Part shown: piece by piece, positions 20,550 to 32,525 of the stretch
How positions within the stretch are numbered: position 1 is the stretch's first letter
How the letters are laid out: the number at the start of each line of letters is the position of its first letter
NCBI RefSeq assembly: GCF_023898315.1
Contig: NC_064625.1
Span: 102,038,269 to 102,102,268, forward strand
Direction of reading: 5' to 3'
DNA from: Schistocerca nitens
Lineage: Eukaryota; Arthropoda; Insecta; Orthoptera; Acrididae
DNA: 64,000 bases
Program-made: the position numbers and the translations under genes
The notes under the pieces: model-generated
Databases searched by the model: none
Told to the model about the DNA's origin: nothing
Seen by the model: only the letters and a program-made list of their open reading frames with translations

Positions 20550-21971
20550 CACTCCTGGAAATTGAAATAAGAACACCGTGAATTCATTGTCCCAGGAAGG
20601 GGAAACTTTATTGACACATTCCTGGGGTCAGATACATCACATGATCACACTGACAGAACCACAGGCACATAGACACAGGCAACAGAGCATGCACAATGTC
20701 GGCACTATTACAGTGTATATCCACCTTTCGCAGCAATGCAGGCTGCTAATCTCCCATGGAGACGATCGTAGAGATGCTGGATGTAGTCCTGTGGAACGGC
20801 TTGCCATGCCATTTCCACCTGGCGCCTCAGTTGGACCAGCGTTCGTGCTGGACGTGCAGACCGCGTGAGACGACGCTTCATCCAGTCCCAAACATGCTCA
20901 ATGGGGGGCAGATCCTGAGATCTTGCTGGCCAGGGTAGTTGACGTACACCTTATAGAGCACGTTGGGTGGCACGGGATACATGCGGACGTGCATTGTCCT
21001 GTTGGAACAGCAAGTTCCCTTGCCGGTCTAGGAATGGTAGAACGATGGGTTCGATGACGGTTTGGATGTACCGTGCACTATTCAGTGTCCCCTCGACGAT
21101 CACCAGTGGTGTACGGCCAGTGTAGGAGATCGCTCCCCACACCATGATGCCGGGTGTTGGCCCTGTGTGCCTCGGTCGTATGCAGTCCTGATTGTGGCGC
21201 TCACCTGCACGGCGCCAAACACGCATACGACCATCATTGGCACCAAGGCAGAAGCGACTCTCATCGCTGAAGACGACACGTCTCCATTCGTCCCTCCATT
21301 CACGCCTGTCGCGACACCACTGGAGGCGGGCTGCACGATGTTGGGGCGTGAGCGGATGACGGCCTAACGGTGTGCGGGACCATAGCCCAGCTTCATGGAG
21401 ACGGTTGCGAATGGTCCTCGCCGATACCCCAGGAGCAACAGTGTCCGTAATTTGCTGGGAAGTGGCGGTGCGGTCCCCTACGGCACTGCGTAGGATCCTA
21501 CGGTCTTGGCGTGCATCCGTGCGTCGCTGCGGTCCGGTCCCAGGTCGACGGGCACGTGCACCTTCCGCCGACCACTGGCGACAACATCGATGTACTGTGG
21601 AGACCTCACGCCCCACGTGTTGAGCAATTCGGCGGTACGTCCACCCGGCCTCCCGCATGCCCACTATACGCCCTCGCTCAAAGTCCGTCAACTGCACATA
21701 CGGTTCACGTCCACGCTGTCGCGGCATGCTACCAGTGTTAAAGACTGCGATGGAGCTCCGTATGCCACGGCAAACTGGCTGACACTGACGGCGGCGGTGC
21801 ACAAATGCTGCGCAGCTAGCGCCATTCGACGGCCAACACCGCGGTTCCTGGTGTGTCCGCTGTGCCGTGCGTGTGATCATTGCTTGTACAGCCCTCTCGC
21901 AGTGTCCGGAGCAAGTATGGTGGGTCTGACACACCGGTGTCAATGTGTTCTTTTTTCCATTTCCAGGAGTG
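20550..21971 (-). mobile_element. Tc1-like element, copy 2 (1422 bp), inverted
   Basis: Same ends as copy 1 (cactcctggaaattgaaata at the left), with TA at 20548-20549 and 21972-21973. It is nearly identical to 14950-16372 over its whole length but in opposite orientation, 4.2 kb away. Confidence 0.95.
20708..21727 (-). pseudogene. Tc1-like transposase, copy 2, nonsense mutant
   Basis: Same protein as 15195-16217, with first and second catalytic Asp present (VVFSDESRF, FQQDNARPHVS). The codon after THRAL-type RATQRAL is TAA instead of GAA at about 20954. This removes the catalytic Glu and the C-terminus. A second substitution turns the last Tyr codon into a stop. All other differences are scattered substitutions. 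Confidence 0.9.
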
Positions 21972-21973
21972 TA

Positions 21974-22542
21974 TATCGATAAGAAAGATGGGTACCATCA
22001 ATTGTAGAATGGAATGATGGGCTATCGAAATCAGTGCCAGGCTGGTACCCGAACCGGAATTTCCTGCTTATCGTGAGCATTGTCTTACCGTTTGGATATC
22101 CGAGTACATCTCACAGCTAGACCAAAACTCCCATATGCTATCAACCATTTGTCGAAAACTTCTACTCGTACATCCATTATGTGTATTCCAGTTAGGACCA
22201 AACATTTTACTTGAAAGTCATTTGCCCAGCTGTCGACGGATAAATACGATATCTGCCGACAGCGGGCAAGTGACTTTTGGGTTGCAAATACACTTCTCGG
22301 GTTTGCCTCTGGATCGCATTGAGCAAAACCCCCCGCTGCAAGACGCGATTGCACCAACGACAGAAGCGAGTACCACCACCTGAAGATGCCGAACAGTTGC
22401 ATCGATGAAATATTGTGGGATTTACACTATGCGATTCGGCGGAAAACCCGAGAATCTTGTTTGCAACAGATCAGTCGGGAAAGCCTGAAAAGTCGCGACT
22501 TTCAAGTTGTCCACGTTCGCAATTGCGAATACGTTTAACGTA
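21974..22542. other. Unassigned DNA, moderately GC-rich
   Basis: ORFs on both strands (22085-22402 minus, 22135-22383 plus) overlap, and neither shows a recognisable domain. Likely an unclassified repeat. Confidence 0.4.
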
Positions 22543-23205
22543 CGAGGGCTATTCCGAAAGTAAGGTCCGATAGGTCGCGAAATGGATACCACGGTAAAAA
22601 TCAAAAATGTTTTATTTGCAACAGTTAGATACACCTTGCAGCTACTTATCTCCATAGTCGCCGACCCGACTTAGACGTGTATCGTAGCGTTGTACCAACT
22701 TTCCCATACCCTCGCTATAGAAGGCAGCCGCCAGTGCTCTCCGCCAATTCTCTACGGTGGCCTACGGCTCGTTGTCTTGTGCCGAAATGTTGTCTTCATA
22801 ACCAGCGGTTCATGTGACCTGAGCTGAAACTCAGAGGGAGACAATTACGGGCTGTATTGTGGGTAATCTCACATTTCCATTTGAAAACGATGCAGGAGCA
22901 TCTTCATTGCCCCTGCAGAATGCGGCTGAGAATTGTCTTGAAGACGAAACAGCACGACTGTTATGTAATGTTAGCTGCATAGCTTCAGGGGAAATTTCTC
23001 ACCAGGCCCCCGTACTTGGCGGCAGACACTATTTTCTAGACATCTTTACGCACTCACTGCGAGCTCAGAAATGAGAAGAGCGACGTGATGCTAACTGGGG
23101 TTATACTAGAGACACTACCCAACACATCTGTGCAAAGCTTTATCGGATTTTCATAGTCGTTTCCATTTCGTGACCGATCGGACCTTACTTTCGGAATAGC
23201 CCTCG
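22543..23205 (-). mobile_element. Internally deleted mariner (663 bp), copy 1
   Basis: Inverted repeats cgagggctattccgaaagta at both ends, about 30 bp nearly perfect, between TA at 22541-22542 and 23206-23207. The minus strand keeps only the transposase C-terminal third: QDNSQPHSAGAMKMLL, then HRFQMEM, decayed YSPxLSPSEF, then AAAFYSEGMGKLVQRYDTR and RVGDYGDK ending near 22654. The first ~250 codons are missing, making it a MITE-like derivative that would need transposase from elsewhere. Confidence 0.85.
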
Positions 23206-23207
23206 TA

Positions 23208-26200
23208 TTTCATAACGGCTGTAGTAGACGCAGTGCATGCATGCATGTCCAAAGGAATTTTACATTCGGAATAACATAGCCACTGCAAAATCGTATATGA
23301 TGAGTCAGCATGCATTTATGAAAAAAAATTCATTGTCGAAATTAAATTCTGGGGCTGTGGACTACAGAAAATTGAGCAAATGGGCACGTCATTGTTCTGT
23401 GGTAGTTGACCGATTAGTTCGACAAAGTTCTTACGAAAAAATGTACGCGAGAATGAGGAAACGTTCGGCAAATAAATCTCAGGGCAATTCTGCTTTGTAA
23501 TAAGGCATAAATAACGATATAGCCCTTAAAGTATCCGCTCGTTATACCAACGAACAATCTGCCTTCAATCTTTTCGGTATGGCCACTGGAAAAATAGAGA
23601 CATACCTATAAATTTTATATTCATTACACAGGAAACGAGTAAGGTAAAGTATTTTTAAATAAACACAATCTGTATTATGATTAAAACATAATTTGTGTCG
23701 AAGCAGTAACAGGAATGATCACTCACATATTCACAGCTCGACATCAGACAGAAAAAAGGCTCAGATATGCAGAAGAAGATATTTAAGATAGCCACTTCCA
23801 TTTATCAAAAGAATTGACAGTATCACCAAAGAATAGTTCTAGAAGCGTGATCAGTTACAGATATTGGCAACGGTAACAGTAGAATTATTACTTTGATTTG
23901 ACAATACAATGTATCAAAATGAATGTACAGTCGCACGCGAGCTAACACACACACACACACACACAGCTTTTGAAAACGTTATTCGAAATTAACAACGATC
24001 TGATAGATTATTAAAATATTGATCAAGCTTGATAGCAAGGATTTATTGAAAACTAATAATCACATGGTATCTGGTTTCCATTTTATGAAAAATTATCTTC
24101 AAGATATGTCTTTGAAACGTTAACCATTTATATTCTTTAGAAGGAAACAGTTGTCACGCACTTCATGTGTATAATAAACATACAGGGGGACTTTGAAACG
24201 TGATAGTCAAGGGAAGGCAGGATTGGATCACGGTTGTGGACGAGGCGGTAATCAGTTACTATTGGTTGCCTTTTACAGTTGCACACAATTTATTTTAAAC
24301 CAGTAATTCCACACTAAGCAATAAATAAAAATACCGTAAGTTATTAATGAAGGAATAAACAACTGTGTAAATAATTGTGTTTCAGTGAGTTACAGTTTAG
24401 CAAATCACCATTAAATGCAGCAGATACTGTTTTAAAAGCAAGCCATTGTGATCTGGGCAGAAGCCCTTACACGCCAGAGATGGCAATAAATTAAGAATTG
24501 TTTAAAACTTGCTGCAACTTACAGATTACAGGTATTGAAACATTAAAGGTAAGTCGCCACAAACACAGCAGAAGGCATCAGACGCGAGGAATGGCAGTAA
24601 ATAAGGTCTTAAGGCTTACTTCTAAAGTACAAATACCAAATTAGAATTTTAAGCCAAATGACTACAACTACCGCTGATAGCCTTACACGCCAGAAACGGA
24701 AATAATACAAGAAAATACAGCAAATACAATAGCACAGGGTAATTAAGAAACAAACAACTGATCACCAACCGGGTGAAATAAGATGATGGTAAACTTTGTA
24801 AAACAACCCTTAACATCCACTGAACACTACAATGCTAGATTTATTCCAGAAGGCGACCAGAACTATTAACTAGACATATATAACCTTTAAAGTACGCATT
24901 ACAAGGTACTGTAATAAATAATACAATAATAAAACACAATGACTGGTACATAAGTTCCTCAAATTGTACTGAGTCAGATTATACCCGCAGAAGGCGTGGG
25001 CTGAAGGAGCGTTACACTGAACTACTGGCCATCAGACCTCCTTTTAGAACACACATGTCTTACAAGAACCAAGGGGCCACAGACGGTGCTCCAGGAACCG
25101 ACCTCTGAGTAGGTCCAGCCACAAAAACTTTCGCGAGCGACGAGATAGCCAACCAAGAGTTGCATTCACTTCACAAGATGGTAACTCAGACCAGTGGCAG
25201 TCTAACGAATGACTAATGATAATCTTGCTGAAGCTACCTGACGTCCGATAAACCAAATGCAACGACGGAACAATACGCCAAAGCGGTCTGCACTACGTCC
25301 CCAGAATACTGTGTTTAGAGCGCCCGAAACGAGAAAGGAATCACTACCACCAGAGTAGAAGAATCACTAACCGGCCTACACTCAAGAAAGCTGTCAAAAC
25401 TACACGCCTTACCAGACAGCAGCGGCAAGGTGAGGAAACGTACACTGCCGTTACATACACTAACCCCCAGGGCAGGTAACTGGGACGTTAGCGGCCACCA
25501 CACAAGAAAAATTACCGCTGGTTGAACTTAACAAATGTAACAAGTTGAACGCAGTAAATAGTAATAAGAAGTCGAGGAAAGCTAATCTGATCCGCCTTTC
25601 CCAAGCACTCCACTCGCTGCTCTTTGCCTCGGCGACACTACGAGCAGCTACACAAACCCAAGTCACTGGAGAACCGCGAGATGTCACAATGGTGGAGGTT
25701 TCTGTACTTGGATTGAAATGCACTCAGAGCCTGCCAAATCCGGTTTACGGCGAGGTCGTGCACCCTCGTGACCACAGCCCTTCCATCCGGCAGTCCACGC
25801 GTGCCGCCAGCAGTCCCGGCGTGTTTGCGCACTGCACAGACCTGGCTCCTCCTGAGTCCGCATCCGAACTGGCCCACTCACACGGCCCGGAAAAACAACG
25901 ACGTCTCCGCAAAGATAGGGCAACAGTTACTACATACCGATAACCGCCGCTGCTGCCACTAGCGGACAGGCAACGGTTGAGAAACCGAGTGGCGCCAGTC
26001 AACACGAGAAGAAGACAAACAACTGCAACCATGCCATCCAAACGGTACGGTCCGGCCTCCAACAGAGGGCAGAAACCTACATACAGCACCAACGCGAGCC
26101 GCAGCACGGCTAAGACTTATCTAAAAGAGTTTAAAAATCCTACACAACGCCCCCAAAGGACTCTTATTAGACCACTTGGATGAGGTTGAAATCTATATCT

Positions 26201-26775
26201 GTTATAAAAGACAGCCATCTACCCTATCGAATGAGCAACTGAGCTTTAAGGATAAACTTTTCTTCGATCTTTTTGACGATCTGCTGTAATGCATGTCTCT
26301 TTTGCATTTCTTGTTTTAAATCATCTGTAATTTCCATCCTTTCCCTCTTTTTTTTTATACTTTTACATTACTGATTCTACTCTATAAATGTGGTAATTAT
26401 GACATCGTTTACATCATGTAGTTAAGTCATAAGCTTGTCACTGTACATTTGGAGTATTTGTCAGTGCCGTTTCTATTATCGTTTCAAGTGTAACGATTTG
26501 ACATATATTCAAACATTCCTCAACCAGTCATACTGTTTTAGTATCTAATTTTAGGTGTCATATCTCTTAAGATTCAATTCTGATCGTTATTCTTCAATCC
26601 GTGTCTACATGGTGACCGACGGCGTCGTTCTGTCGTTACAGACACCAAGCATTCATGCACCTGAGTCGCCTCGATGGGGAGTGACTCCTCCACCGTCAGT
26701 GCGAATGCACAATCATGTTCGACTTCCTGCGGGAATCTCAATGTAGCGAGTGTGGAGGATATGGACTGCTGCTCT
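23208..26775. other. Unassigned 3.5 kb, GC-rich at 25540-26060
   Basis: No recognised gene. It contains a short (CA)n run at 23945-23966, a degenerate ~105 bp periodic repeat at 24455-24720, and a GC-rich block at 25540-26060 with overlapping ORFs on both strands, none with a recognisable motif. It is bracketed by two copies of the deleted mariner in opposite orientation. Confidence 0.4.
24455..24720. repeat. Degenerate tandem repeat, ~105 bp period
   Basis: The phrase aagcccttacacgccagaga recurs in altered form at about 24471, 24577 (aggcatcagacgcgaggaa) and 24680 (agccttacacgccagaaac), each followed by an AATAA/AGTAAATA-like run. Roughly three diverged units. Confidence 0.45.
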
Positions 26776-27298
26776 GAGCACACAGAGAGCACATAAAGAT
26801 ACCTAGAACAATAGTGTCTCCTGCCAACTACGAGGGCCTGGTGAGAAATTTCGCCTGAAGCTATGCAGCCAACATTACATAACTGTCGTGCGTTTCCTTC
26901 TTCAAGACAATTCTCAGCCCCCTTCTGAAGGGCAATGAAGATGCTCCTGCATCGTTTACTGTTGGAAATATTTGATTACCCACAATACAGCCCGTAATTG
27001 TCTCCCTCTGAGTTTCATCTCTGCCCACATGAACCGCTGGCTATGAAGACAACATTGTGGCACAGACAACGAGCTGCAGGCCAGCTTAGATAATTGGCGG
27101 AAAGCACTGGCTGCTGGATTCTAAAACGAGAGTACTGGAAAGTTGCTACAATGCTACGACAAACGTCTAAGTCGGGTCGGCAACTATGGAGATAAGTAGC
27201 TGGAAGTTGTAGCTAACTGTTGCAAATAAAACAGTTTTGATTTTCACTGTGGTTTCCACTGCGCGACCTATCGTTCCTTACTTTCCGAATAGTCCTCA
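26776..27298 (+). mobile_element. Internally deleted mariner, copy 2, truncated left
   Basis: Reverse-complement relative of 22543-23205. It shares cctggtgagaaatttc, gacaattctcagcc, gtaattgtctccctctgagt and the mariner C-terminus codons (aagtcgggtcggcaactatg). Right end gaatagtcctca sits against TA 27299-27300. The left inverted repeat and about 140 bp are missing. Confidence 0.8.
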
Positions 27299-27521
27299 TA
27301 CTATATGGAAGAGAGCTACTGTAAAGATACTGCCTGCACTAACAATGTACATGTAGTACCTACTCATGTTGATAACTTCCTCTCATCTCACAGAAAATGA
27401 TGTCTGGGGTGTAATAACAACATTAAAGAATAGAGTTGAACATGAAAGTGAATGACTTGTCCTATCACAAACTGATACATTGTACAAAGTAAAAAGCACG
27501 TGAAACGAATGTTAAAAATTA

Positions 27522-28982
27522 CACTCATGCTCAGAAATTAAGGATAATTGCAGAATCTGGTGCCACACAACGTGGCACTACACATGAGTGGCTCTAATAG
27601 CATAGGCACATAGGGAACACCCACGACAGATCTATAAGTCGATGGTCTTGGTAATAAATTGAGAAAACCGTCCCGAAACACATGTGCTACAAAACGCCAC
27701 TGTTTCCTGCTCATGTACACCGACATCAGTATGGTGTATGATCACCATGCACACGCACATAGGCTGCACAACAGGTTGGCATACTCTGGATCAGGTGGTC
27801 GAGCAGCTGCTGGGGTATAGCCTCCCATTCTTGCACCAGTGCCTGTCGGAGCTCCTGAAGTGTCCTAGGGGTTTGAAGACGTGTAGCGATACGTGAGCAT
27901 CCCAGACGAGCTCGATGGGGTTTAGGTCTGGAGAACAGGCAGGCCACTCCATTCGCCTGATATCTTCTGTTTCAAGGTACTCCTCCACGATGGCAGCATA
28001 TTGCGCCATGCATTGTCATCCATCAGGAGGAAGATGGGACCCACTGCATCCCTGAATAGGTGGACATACTGCTGCAAAATGACGTCCCGATACACTTGAC
28101 CTGTTACAGTTCCTCTGTCAAAGACATGCAAAGGTTTACCTGCACCAATCATAATCCCACCGCACACCATCAAACCACGAACTCCATACAGGTCCCTTTC
28201 AAGGATATTAAGGAACTGATATCTGGTTCCTGGTTCACGTCAGATGAAAACTCGGCGAGAATCTCTGTTCAGACTATACCTGGACTCGTCCGTGAACATA
28301 ACCTGGGACCAATGTTCCAATCACTACGTACTGTGTTCTTGACACCAGGCTGTACGGGCTCTCCAGTGACCAGGGGAATGCACCTTGCAGGTCTCCGGGC
28401 GAATAAACCATGTCTGTTCTGTCGTCTGTAGATTGTGCATCTGGAGACAACTGTTCCAGTGGCTGCAGTAAGGTCCCGAGCAAGGCTATCCGCAGTACTC
28501 CGTGGCCATCTGGGGGTACTGATGGTGAAATATCGGTCTTGTTGTGGTGTTGTACAATGTGGACGTCCCGTACTGTAGCGCCTGGACACGTTTCTTGTTT
28601 GCTGGAATCGTTGCCATAATCTTGAGATAACACTTTGTGGCACACGGAGGGCCCGTGCTTCGACCTGCTGTGTTCGACCAACCTCCAGACGCCCTAGTAT
28701 TCTACCCCTCATAACATCATCAATATGTGTTCTTTGAGCCAATTTCAACACACAGTCACCATTAGCATGTCTGAAAACGTCTGCACACTTACTCGCTGCA
28801 CTGTACTCTGACATGCACCAAGGCACCCCTGCGTATGTGGACTGTTGCCAGCGCCGCCGTGCGACGACCGCAGGTCAAATTCACCGCATGGACATACTCA
28901 GAGGTGATTTAAACCCACAACCGCCCATCAGAGCGTTGTTTCACCATGTATCAGCATTATCCTTAATTTATGAGCATGTGTG
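27522..28982 (-). mobile_element. Tc1-like element, family T2 (1461 bp)
   Basis: Inverted repeats cactcatgctcagaaattaa (left) and, reversed, cacacatgctcataaattaa (right), with TA at 27520-27521 and 28983-28984. The transposase on the minus strand is broken. Confidence 0.88.
27726..28826 (-). pseudogene. Tc1-like transposase, family T2, frameshifted
   Basis: N-terminal HTH region (RGRILGRLEVGRTQQVEAR; ISRLWQRFQQT; GRPHCTTPQQDRY) and second HTH (STADSLARDLTAATG) are open from 28826 to 28269. The core continues in other frames: MVCGGIMIGAGKPLHVF, FLLMDDNAWRNM (second Asp; usual Arg-Pro-His lost), then SPDLNPIELVWD. The C-terminus TPRTLQELRQALVQEWEAI ends at 27726. Two or more frameshifts. Same broad family as the interrupted copy at 35540. 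Confidence 0.85.
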
Positions 28983-29039
28983 TAGATGTTCCAATGTGAT
29001 CAAAACTGTTTTCTTCATTTCTTAGCTTATCAGATCACT

Positions 29040-29424
29040 GGTACTACTGGCAACAATGTTTTCACCACTTACGAATTAAATTACGACATGCTCAAAATGC
29101 CTCCCTCCAGCGTCACAGCATGCCTGACATCTGTATATTACTGTCTACCGTACTCGCACAAAGATACCGGACATGGTATGAACGACCTAACAATCTGCAT
29201 GTAGCCTCGCCGCTACATCTTTCGCTGACTCCAACGGTGTTTCTTACACCACATTCTTCAGACGTACCCACAGGAAGAAAGCCAGCGGGTTGAGGTCAGG
29301 CTGCCGAGGCGGCCATGTTATATGGCCACCTCGACCAGTCCATCGATCCCCAAACGTGGGACCGAGCTGGTATCTGGCACCTTGACTGACGTGTGTGTGC
29401 GTGCTCCATAGTGATGGAACTACG
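29040..29424 (-). pseudogene. DD41D (rosa-type) transposase C-terminal fragment
   Basis: Minus strand reads FGDRWTGRGGHITWPPRQ, then PDLNPLAFFLWVRLKNVV with the last Asp changed to Ala. It continues ESAKDVAARLHADC and CDAGGRHFEHVV, the usual end of this group. The fragment is cut at its upstream side by the Tc1 element starting at 29427. Confidence 0.75.
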
Positions 29425-29426
29425 TA

Positions 29427-30824
29427 CACTACTGGCCATCAAAACTGCTACACCACGAAGATGACGTGCTACAGACGCGAAATTTAACCCACAGGAAGAA
29501 AATGCTGTGATATGGAAATGGTAGCTTTTCAGAGCATCCACACAAGGTTGGCGCCGGTGGCGACACCTACAACATCCTGACTTGAGGAAAGCTTCCAATC
29601 GATTTCACATACACAAACAGCAGTTACTGGCGTTGCCTGACGAAACGTTCTTGTGATGCCTCGTGTAAGGAGGAGAAATGCGTACCATCACGTTTCCGAC
29701 TTTGACTGTCGGATTGTAGGCTATCGCGATTGCGGTTTATCGTATCGCGACATTGCTGCTCGCATTGGTCGAGATCCAATGACTGTTAGCAGAATATGGA
29801 ATCGGTGGGTTCAGGAGAGTAATAGGGAACGCCGTGCTGGATCCCAACGGCCTCGTATCACTAGCAGTCGACAGGTATCTTAACCGCATGGCTGTAACGG
29901 ATCGTGCAGCCACGTCTCGATCCCTGATTCAACAGATAGGGACGTTTGCAAGACAACCACCGTCTGCACGAACAGTTCGATGACGTTTGCAGCAGCATGG
30001 ACTATCAGCTCGGAGACCGTGGCTGCGGTTACTCTTGAAGCTGCATCACAGACAGGAACGCCTGCGATGGTGTACTCCACGACGCACCTGGGTGCAGGAA
30101 TGGCAAAACGTCATTTTTCCGGATGAATCCATGTTCTGTTTACAGCATCACGATGGTCGTATCCGTGTTGGGCGATATCGCTGTGAAAGCACATTGAAAG
30201 CATGTATTCGTCATCGCTATACTGGCGTTCACCCGGCGTGATGGTATGGGGTGCCGTTGGTTACACGACTCGGTCACCTCTTGTTCCAATTGACGGAATT
30301 TTGCACAGTGGACGTTACATTTCAGATGTGTTACGACCCGTAGCTCTACCCTTCATTCGATCCCTGCGAAACCCTACATTTCAGCAGGAAAATGCACGAC
30401 CGCGTGTTGCAGGTCAGTACGTGCCTTTCTGGATACAGAAAATGTTCGACTGCTGCCCTGGCCAGCACATTCTCCAGATCTCTCACCAACTGAAAACGTC
30501 TGGTCAATGTTGGCCGCGCAACTGGCTCGTCACAATACGCCACTTACTGCTCTTGATGAACTATGGTATAGTGTTGAAGCTACTTGGGCAACTGTACCTG
30601 TACACGCCATCCAAGCTCTGTTGCACTCAATACCCAGATGTATCAAGGACGTTATTACGGCCATAGGTGGTTGTTATGGGTACTAATTTTTTCTCAGGAT
30701 CTATGCACCCCAATTGCGTGAAAATGTAATCACATGTCAGTTATAGTATGATATATTTGTCTAACGAATACCCGTTTATCATCTGTATTTCTTCTTGGTG
30801 TAGCAATTTTAATGGCCAGTTGTG
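29427..30824 (+). mobile_element. Tc1 element, family T1 (1398 bp)
   Basis: Inverted repeats cactactggccatcaaaact at left and, reversed, cacaactggccattaaaatt at right, with TA at 29425-29426 and 30825-30826. Members of this family also lie at 1531, 35892 and 59018. Confidence 0.92.
29656..30686 (+). pseudogene. Tc1 transposase, family T1, frameshifted
   Basis: Start PRVRRRNAYHHVSDFD; HTH FDCRIVGYRDCGLSYRDIAA; second HTH MTVSRIWNRWVQE. A stop at about 29880 and a frameshift interrupt it. The core then gives WVQEWQNVIFPDESMF (Ser to Pro next to the catalytic Asp), MVWGAVGYTTRSPLV, and NPTFQQENARPRVAG, where the second catalytic Asp is Glu. Further frameshifts near 30420. It ends at a TAA at 30686. 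Confidence 0.88.
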
Positions 30825-30869
30825 TAAGACAATAAGTGTTTGGCACTTAGATCGGTTGCTGCTGCTACA

Positions 30870-31946
30870 ATGTCTCTATGTCAAAATTTAAGTGAGTTTG
30901 AACGTGGTGTTATAGTCGGCGCACGAGAGATGGGACACAACATCTCCGAGGTAGCGATGAAGTGGCAATTTTTCCGTACGACCATTTCACGAGTGTACCG
31001 TGAAAATCAGGGATCTGGTAGAACATCATATCTCCGACATCGCTGCGGCCGGAAAAAGATCCTGCATGAGCGCGACCAACGACGACTAAAGAGAATCGTT
31101 CAACGTGACAGAAGTACAATCCCTTCCGCAAATAGCTGCAGATTTCAGTGCTGGTCCATCAACAAGTGTCTGTCTGTGAACCATTCAACGACACATCATT
31201 GATGTGTGCTTTCGGAACCGAAGGCCCACTCGTGTACCTTTGATGACTGGACGACACAAAGTCTTACGACTCGCCTGGGCAACACCGACAATGGACTGTT
31301 GATGACCGGAAACATGTTGCCTGATCGGACGAGTCTCAATTGTATCGAGCATATGGACGTGTACGGTACGGAGACAACCTCATGAATCCATGGACTCTGC
31401 GTGTCAGCAGGGGACTGTTCAAGCTGGTGGAGGCTTTATAATGGAGTGGATCGTGTACAGTTGGAGTGATATGGGGTCCCTGATACGTCTAGATACGACT
31501 GTGACAGGTGACACGTACGTAAGCATCCTTTCTGATCACCTGCATCCATTATGTCCACTGTGCGTTCCGAAAGACTTGGACAATTCCAGCGGGACAACGC
31601 AACACCCCAAACGTCCAGAATTTCTAGAGAGTGTCTCCAGGAACACTCTTATGAGTTCAGACTCTTCCGCTGGCCACCAAACTCCCCAGAAATGAACATT
31701 ATTGAGCATATCTGGGATGCCTTGCAACGTACTGTTCAGAAGAGATCCCCACCCTGCCGTACTGTGACGGATTTATGGACAGCCCTGCAGGATTCGTGGT
31801 GTCAGTTCCCTCCAGCACTACTTCACACATTAGTCGAGTCCATGCCACACCCTGTTGCGGCACTTCTGCGTAGTTTGGGAGACCAAGAGACCAAACACGA
31901 TATTAAACAGGTGCACCAGTTTCTTTGGCTCTTAAGTGTATTGTAA
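30870..31946 (+). pseudogene. Tc1-like transposase, family T3, frameshifted
   Basis: Directly follows the previous element. N-terminus SLCQNLSEFERGVIVGAREM with HTH (ISEVAMKWQFFRTTISRVY), then a broken middle. The C-terminal core at 31551-31946 reads LGQFQRDNATPQTSRI (second Asp), PEMNIIEHIWDALQRTV (Glu) and LHTLVESMPHPVAALL. Inverted repeats were not identified. At least three frameshifts. Confidence 0.8.
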
Positions 31947-32525
31947 CTGGCATTTAGATGTACTTTAAAACTTGCTGCACTAACTACTATAGTTTAACTG
32001 AAGCAGTGGACAAAAACTCAATGTTGTGGGATGTTCAATATTCACGTTTTCGTTCTTTTGTTTCGCAGTTTGACGACATGAAGTCTTCTATTAACACTAC
32101 TGAATGTACTGTTGCTTACGTTCATGCTCTCAAATGATGTATTGCCACCTATCTTTTTAATTTGAATTTTGTCGAATTTCTGTCATTAGCGTGCATTTTA
32201 TTGCGTACTGACAACACTGCGCTCTGCAACGTAAGCCCACATATGATTCATATCCTGCAAAAAACACGCACTGAGTCCTGTCAACATAAACATTATACGA
32301 GAATTTCCGAATGGTTAGGATCCTTGCTTCTTACACGCAAACCTATAAAACAGGCCACAATAGCTTTGAGATTCTGACATTAACGGCGACATAAAAGTTT
32401 TACGGGCCGTGCTCAGAACACTCATTTTGTGACGTGTTTCTTGCCCAGCCGTACATCGCATCTTGTTTCTGTAAAATGCGCTAGAATAGGGGTGAAATGC
32501 TCGACTTTATTCTGACGCTGACAAG
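31947..32525. other. Unassigned DNA
   Basis: No gene or known repeat seen. Confidence 0.45.

Noticed and set aside
25545-25943. 132-codon ORF in the GC-rich block
   Set aside because: Overlapping open frames on both strands, no motif, no splice signals in support. Left as unassigned.
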